This document shows positions 6,258-8,223 of a stretch of 8,223 nucleotides of DNA, one piece after another. Every line of letters begins with the position of its first letter. Positions within the stretch are counted from its first letter, which is position 1. This DNA comes from JAJZJT01 sp049964655 (GTDB lineage: Bacteria; Actinomycetota; Acidimicrobiia; Acidimicrobiales; RAAP-2), in the NCBI GenBank assembly GCA_049964655.1, contig JBMFXC010000094.1:1-8223 (forward strand). The letters run 5' to 3'. Under the pieces are notes generated by a model. The model made no database searches, was not told the DNA's origin, and worked only from the letters and a program-made list of their open reading frames with translations. Position numbers and translations under genes: made by a program.

Positions 6258-6298
6258 ACGCCGGCCATCCTGTCGAGAAACGACGGGACGGCCGGCGT
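6258..6298. terminator. Long stem-loop in the csp/rpf convergent gap, candidate bidirectional terminator
   Basis: Arms 6258-6275 and 6281-6298 pair over 18 positions around the loop AGAAA, with one A-C mismatch (6267/6289) and one G-U wobble (6271/6285). On the other strand the mismatch becomes a wobble and the wobble a mismatch, so both transcripts fold equally well. There is no T-run on either side. Its place between two convergent genes, 62 bases after the csp stop, suggests a terminator without a U-tract, as often proposed in actinobacteria. Confidence 0.6.
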
Positions 6299-6340
6299 CG
6301 TCGCGCCCGGGCCCGAGCGGGCCGAGGTGCCTGGTAGCAC

Positions 6341-6374
6341 AGCCGCCTACCAGGCGGCTGCCTACCAGGCGGCA
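6341..6374 (-). repeat. 15-bp tandem duplication of the rpf gene end, forming a stop-adjacent hairpin
   Basis: Two 15-base units (6345-6359 and 6360-6374) differ only in the last base. The gene's last three codons and stop (GCC GCC TGG TAG on the minus strand) are thereby repeated just downstream. AGCCGCCT ACC AGGCGGCT at 6341-6359 is a perfect 8-bp stem two bases beyond the stop. A further inverted copy (GCCTGGTAG at 6329-6337) can pair with either unit. Confidence 0.7.
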
Positions 6375-6988
6375 CAGCCGTACTGGTCGGGCACCCATCC
6401 GCCGGTGATCCGCTCGGCGACGATGATCTGCTGGTCCTCGGTGGCCAGCGCACCTTCGGGGGCGAACTGGGTGCCGCCGTAACGGACCCAGTTGGTCCGG
6501 CTGATGCCGAGGCCTCCCGAGAAGGCGCTGCCGTTGGCGAACCAGTTGCCGTCCTCCTCGCACAAGGCGACCCGCTCCCACTCGGCCCGGAGCGCCGGCG
6601 TGACGGGGTCGGGTGCCACCACTGCCGGAGCCGGGGCCGGAGCCGGAGCCGCTGCCGGAGCCGGAGCCGGGGCCGGAGCCGGGGTGGGGACGTGGAGCAG
6701 GTCGGAGGTCAGGCTCCCGTGCGCGGGGACGAGCATGCCAGCCTGGCTGGCGAGTGCGCGTAAGGCCACGAGCGACTGGGGGGCGGCGGCGCTGCCCGTG
6801 TCCGAGGACGTGAGCTGGGGCTGCCAGCCTCCGGGGCGGGCCAGATGGAGCGCGACCGGTGTGGAACGGATCGGCCACGGTGACGAGTTGGACAGGCTGG
6901 ACGGGCTCGACGACAAGCTCGAGCGCGACGACGTGAGACTGGCAATGAGCGCGACGGAGCACGCTGCGAGTGCGATGCGGGTCCGCAT
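6362..6988 (-). CDS. Secreted Rpf-type transglycosylase-like protein
   Basis: 208 residues. A short basic start (MRTR) and hydrophobic stretch (IALAACSVALIASL, 5-18) form a probable Sec signal peptide. A Ser/Thr/Pro-rich region follows, then an Ala-Pro repeat (101-122) as a wall-spanning linker. The C-terminal Rpf domain is about residues 136-208: WERVALCEEDGNW, then GGLGISRTNWVRYGG, FAPEGALATEDQQIIVAERI and GWVPDQYGC. Rpf proteins have a lysozyme-like fold and cleave peptidoglycan, helping dormant cells resume growth. Glu144 in the CEE motif matches the catalytic glutamate, and Cys143 and Cys205 match the conserved disulfide pair. The usual CESGGNW is changed to CEEDGNW, so Ser-Gly is replaced by Glu-Asp right after the catalytic residue. 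No LysM or G5 domain is present. GGGAGGTG (6998-6991) sets ATG 6988. The protein ends CAAW three residues after the second cysteine, so the domain is complete. Confidence 0.88.
   Translation of the reverse strand: MRTRIALAACSVALIASLTSSRSSLSSSPSSLSNSSPWPIRSTPVALHLARPGGWQPQLTSSDTGSAAAPQSLVALRALASQAGMLVPAHGSLTSDLLHVPTPAPAPAPAPAAAPAPAPAPAVVAPDPVTPALRAEWERVALCEEDGNWFANGSAFSGGLGISRTNWVRYGGTQFAPEGALATEDQQIIVAERITGGWVPDQYGCAAW
6623..6688 (-). repeat. Hexameric GCCGGA-type repeat coding for the Ala-Pro linker
   Basis: About eleven copies of a six-base unit (plus strand GCCGGA, GCCGGG or GCTGCC variants) encode alternating Pro and Ala, residues 101-122 of the Rpf-like protein. The unit is a multiple of three, so slippage would change linker length without breaking the frame. 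Confidence 0.8.
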
Positions 6989-6990
6989 GG

Positions 6991-6998
6991 CACCTCCC
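6991..6998 (-). promoter_or_regulatory. Strong ribosome binding site of the Rpf-like gene
   Basis: GGGAGGTG on the minus strand, two bases before ATG 6988; the GGGAGG core is four bases away. It is among the best Shine-Dalgarno matches in the window and may be masked by an upstream stem (7006-7020 region). Confidence 0.75.
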
Positions 6999-7005
6999 TT
7001 CGTTG

Positions 7006-7020
7006 GGCGCCGAGGGCGCC
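7006..7020 (-). promoter_or_regulatory. GGCGCC stem in the rpf leader, possible translation switch
   Basis: On the minus strand GGCGCC CTC GGCGCC forms a 6-bp stem ending eight bases before the ribosome binding site. Its 3' arm (7011-7006) can instead pair with GGTGCC (6994-6989), which overlaps the end of the binding site. The two folds exclude each other. Regulation is inference; no ligand or protein is implied by the sequence. Confidence 0.35.
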
Positions 7021-7584
7021 TTCCTCTGATTGGTGTTGGCGGGCTCCGGCCCTCGCATTCAGCCCCCGGACGGCGAGCGGGAAGGCTTCGTCCGTCCTGG
7101 CGTCACGCCTCAGGGTGTGCGGCCGGTTGGGTTACGCCCAGTAGTGGGTCGTCGTGTGCTCCTCGTGCGTCATCGTCGCACCCCGCGCACCAACGGGCGG
7201 GGAACGGGCGCATCGGCCCGGCAGATGGGGCGGGCCGCCTCCGGTCCGGGGCGAACGACTCGTGGGCCGCCCCGGGGGTCACGTCCGACGTGCCGCCTGG
7301 GCGCGTCGGACTGAACTGGGAGGATGTGTGCTGGCAGAAGTATACACACGGGGGTATCCAGACCGGCAACTTGGCCGTTCCGGCGGTCCCTTCCGTTCCG
7401 GCGGTCCCGGTCGTCCCGGCGGTCCCGGTCGTCCCGGCGGTCGTGGTGCCGCTGGCGAGGTGCCTGGTGGACGGACGTTGCCGCTCGGGCGGTGCGCTGT
7501 GGCTGTGGGCCGGGTGCTTCAGCGTGCCCCCCGGGGTGCCGATGCAAGGGGAGTGTCCGGGACCGTCGTGGTGAGAGCGTCTCG
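7021..7584. other. Stretch without a confident gene between rpf and the glycosyltransferase
   Basis: Reading frames here are GC-rich shadows with no family similarity that I recognise. On the minus strand the first 100 bases or so should be the rpf leader, with stems at 7068-7073/7092-7097 (GGACGG/CCGTCC) and 7096-7114 (CCT/AGG plus GGCG/CGCC). A locally AT-richer patch at 7338-7346 (AAGTATACA) includes TATACA, a possible plus-strand -10. An 18-base repeat occupies 7377-7448. One plus-strand frame from GTG 7328 to TGA 7588 (86 codons) has GGGAGG upstream and overlaps the glycosyltransferase start by ATGA, but its composition is driven by the repeat. Confidence 0.5.
7377..7448. repeat. Four imperfect 18-bp tandem repeats
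   Basis: Units at 7377, 7395, 7413 and 7431, with the third reading GTCCCGGCGGTCCCGGTC. Neighbours differ at few positions. The period keeps every frame open: one plus frame gives Gly-Gly-Pro-rich collagen-like residues, another gives Val-Pro-Ala runs, and the minus strand gives Asp-Arg runs. There is no spacer, so it is not a CRISPR array. Confidence 0.85.
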
Positions 7585-8223
7585 ATGATCGCCTATGGCG
7601 TGTGCATCGGGTCGGAGGAGAAGTACCAGGCCTGCGCTCGTCCAGGCCTGCGTGCGTGCGCTGCTCCGGAGGCCCCGGTGGCCGAGTGCAGAGACGCCGA
7701 CTCGATCTTCGCCGCGTACAACCAGGTGTTGGACGTCTTCGCCGAGCAACCGGACCTCGAGGCGCTGGTGCTGTTGCACGAGGACGTGGAGCTACGCGAC
7801 GCGCACTTCGAGGCCAAGGTCCGCAGTGCGCTGGCCGACGACTCGATCGCGGTGGTCGGTGTCATCGGCGCCCGATCTGTCACCAGCCTCGCCTGGTGGG
7901 AGGGCGAGGGCCGCGGCCGGTGCGCCGAGACCCGTGGTGTGATCGCGTTCGAGGGGGGCGAGGCCGACGTCGACGTGGTCGACGGGCTCCTGCTCGTGCT
8001 CTCACCGTGGGCGGTGCGCACCCTCCGCTTCGACGAGGCGGGCTTCCATGGCTTCCACGGCTACGACGCCGACATCTGCTTCCAGGCCCGGGCCGCCGGT
8101 CGTCGGGTCCGAGTCGTGGACCTCGACCTGTTCCATCACACCAAGGGTGGTTACGGTGACCTGGCGGCGTGCGCCCGTGGAGGTTGCCGTCACGACGAGC
8201 GCCGCGCGGGACGTGCCGGACGC
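7585..8223 (+). CDS. Glycosyltransferase, GT2-like (Glyco_tranf_2_5 type), 3' end beyond window
   Basis: 213 codons are visible with no stop before the window edge. The frame begins MIAYGVCIGSEEKY. The SIFAAYNQVLD helix (40-50) is followed by LVLLHEDVELRD (61-72), where HEDV takes the place of the metal- and sugar-nucleotide-binding DxD-like motif. VVGVIGA (90-96), SLAWWEGEG (101-109), VDGLLLVLSPWAV (132-144), FHGFHGYDADICFQARAAG (154-172) and DLFHHTKGGYGD (181-192) follow. This motif order is that of the Glyco_tranf_2_5 group within GT-A enzymes, which use nucleotide sugars to build surface glycans; acceptor and sugar are unknown. ATG 7585 fits the family N-terminus, with GGTGAG at 7570-7575 as a ribosome binding site. 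After GYGD (192) the residues turn Arg/Ala/Gly/Cys-rich and no longer look like the family, so a frameshift or divergent tail near 8160 is possible. It has no visible partner genes in the window. Confidence 0.87.
   Translation, partial: MIAYGVCIGSEEKYQACARPGLRACAAPEAPVAECRDADSIFAAYNQVLDVFAEQPDLEALVLLHEDVELRDAHFEAKVRSALADDSIAVVGVIGARSVTSLAWWEGEGRGRCAETRGVIAFEGGEADVDVVDGLLLVLSPWAVRTLRFDEAGFHGFHGYDADICFQARAAGRRVRVVDLDLFHHTKGGYGDLAACARGGCRHDERRAGRAGR

Noticed and set aside
6959..6970. Lipobox (LAAC, residues 7-10) in the Rpf-like protein
   Set aside because: The hydrophobic region before the Cys is only about five residues, too short for a lipoprotein signal; an ordinary signal peptide fits better.
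7377..7448. CRISPR array
   Set aside because: The units abut directly with no spacers, are only 18 bases long, and no cas gene is present.
6492..7574. 360-codon plus-strand open frame with Ala-Gly repeats
   Set aside because: Antisense to the Rpf-like gene over its first half; the rest follows the 18-bp repeat. No family similarity and no ribosome binding site.

Overview
The window looks like chromosome of a GC-rich actinobacterium. The base composition is strongly GC-rich throughout, third codon positions are mostly G or C, GTG starts are used, and there is a small secreted protein with a resuscitation-promoting-factor (Rpf) domain, a family largely confined to Actinobacteria. I cannot place it more precisely from sequence alone; an acidimicrobial-type actinobacterium is only a guess. 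Most of the window is ordinary housekeeping and accessory metabolism. I see no CRISPR array, tRNA, rRNA, prophage or defence system.

Layout. Positions 1-393 hold two gene remnants: the truncated N-terminal part of an IS256/Mutator-family transposase (1-162) and a fragment of an OsmC-like domain (163-393). Two plus-strand genes follow with an 11-base gap: a dienelactone-hydrolase family protein (571-1311) and a 90-residue conserved protein of unknown function (1323-1595). Convergent to them, on the minus strand, are a TesB-like acyl-CoA thioesterase (2558-1647) and glucose-6-phosphate dehydrogenase zwf (4112-2673), which probably form a transcription unit with zwf first. Divergent from zwf is class II lysyl-tRNA synthetase lysS (4316-5842). 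It is followed by a single-domain cold-shock protein (5993-6196). A minus-strand gene for a secreted Rpf-type transglycosylase-like protein (6988-6362) converges on the cold-shock gene, and the gap between them carries strong stem-loops. A stretch of about 600 bases without a confident gene (6989-7584) holds the rpf leader and an 18-base tandem repeat. The window ends inside a glycosyltransferase gene (7585 onward) that is cut by the window edge.

How the genes relate. Zwf makes NADPH at the entry of the oxidative pentose phosphate pathway; the thioesterase and the dienelactone-hydrolase protein act on acyl-CoA and ester or lactone substrates. LysRS and the cold-shock protein serve translation and RNA. 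The Rpf-like protein and the glycosyltransferase point to cell-wall or surface-glycan work. No single pathway unites them. The points most worth a second look are the structured rpf leader with two mutually exclusive stems near the ribosome binding site, the 18-bp stem-loop between csp and rpf, the small tandem duplications sitting at gene ends and starts, and a Glu-to-His change beside the nucleophile motif of the hydrolase.
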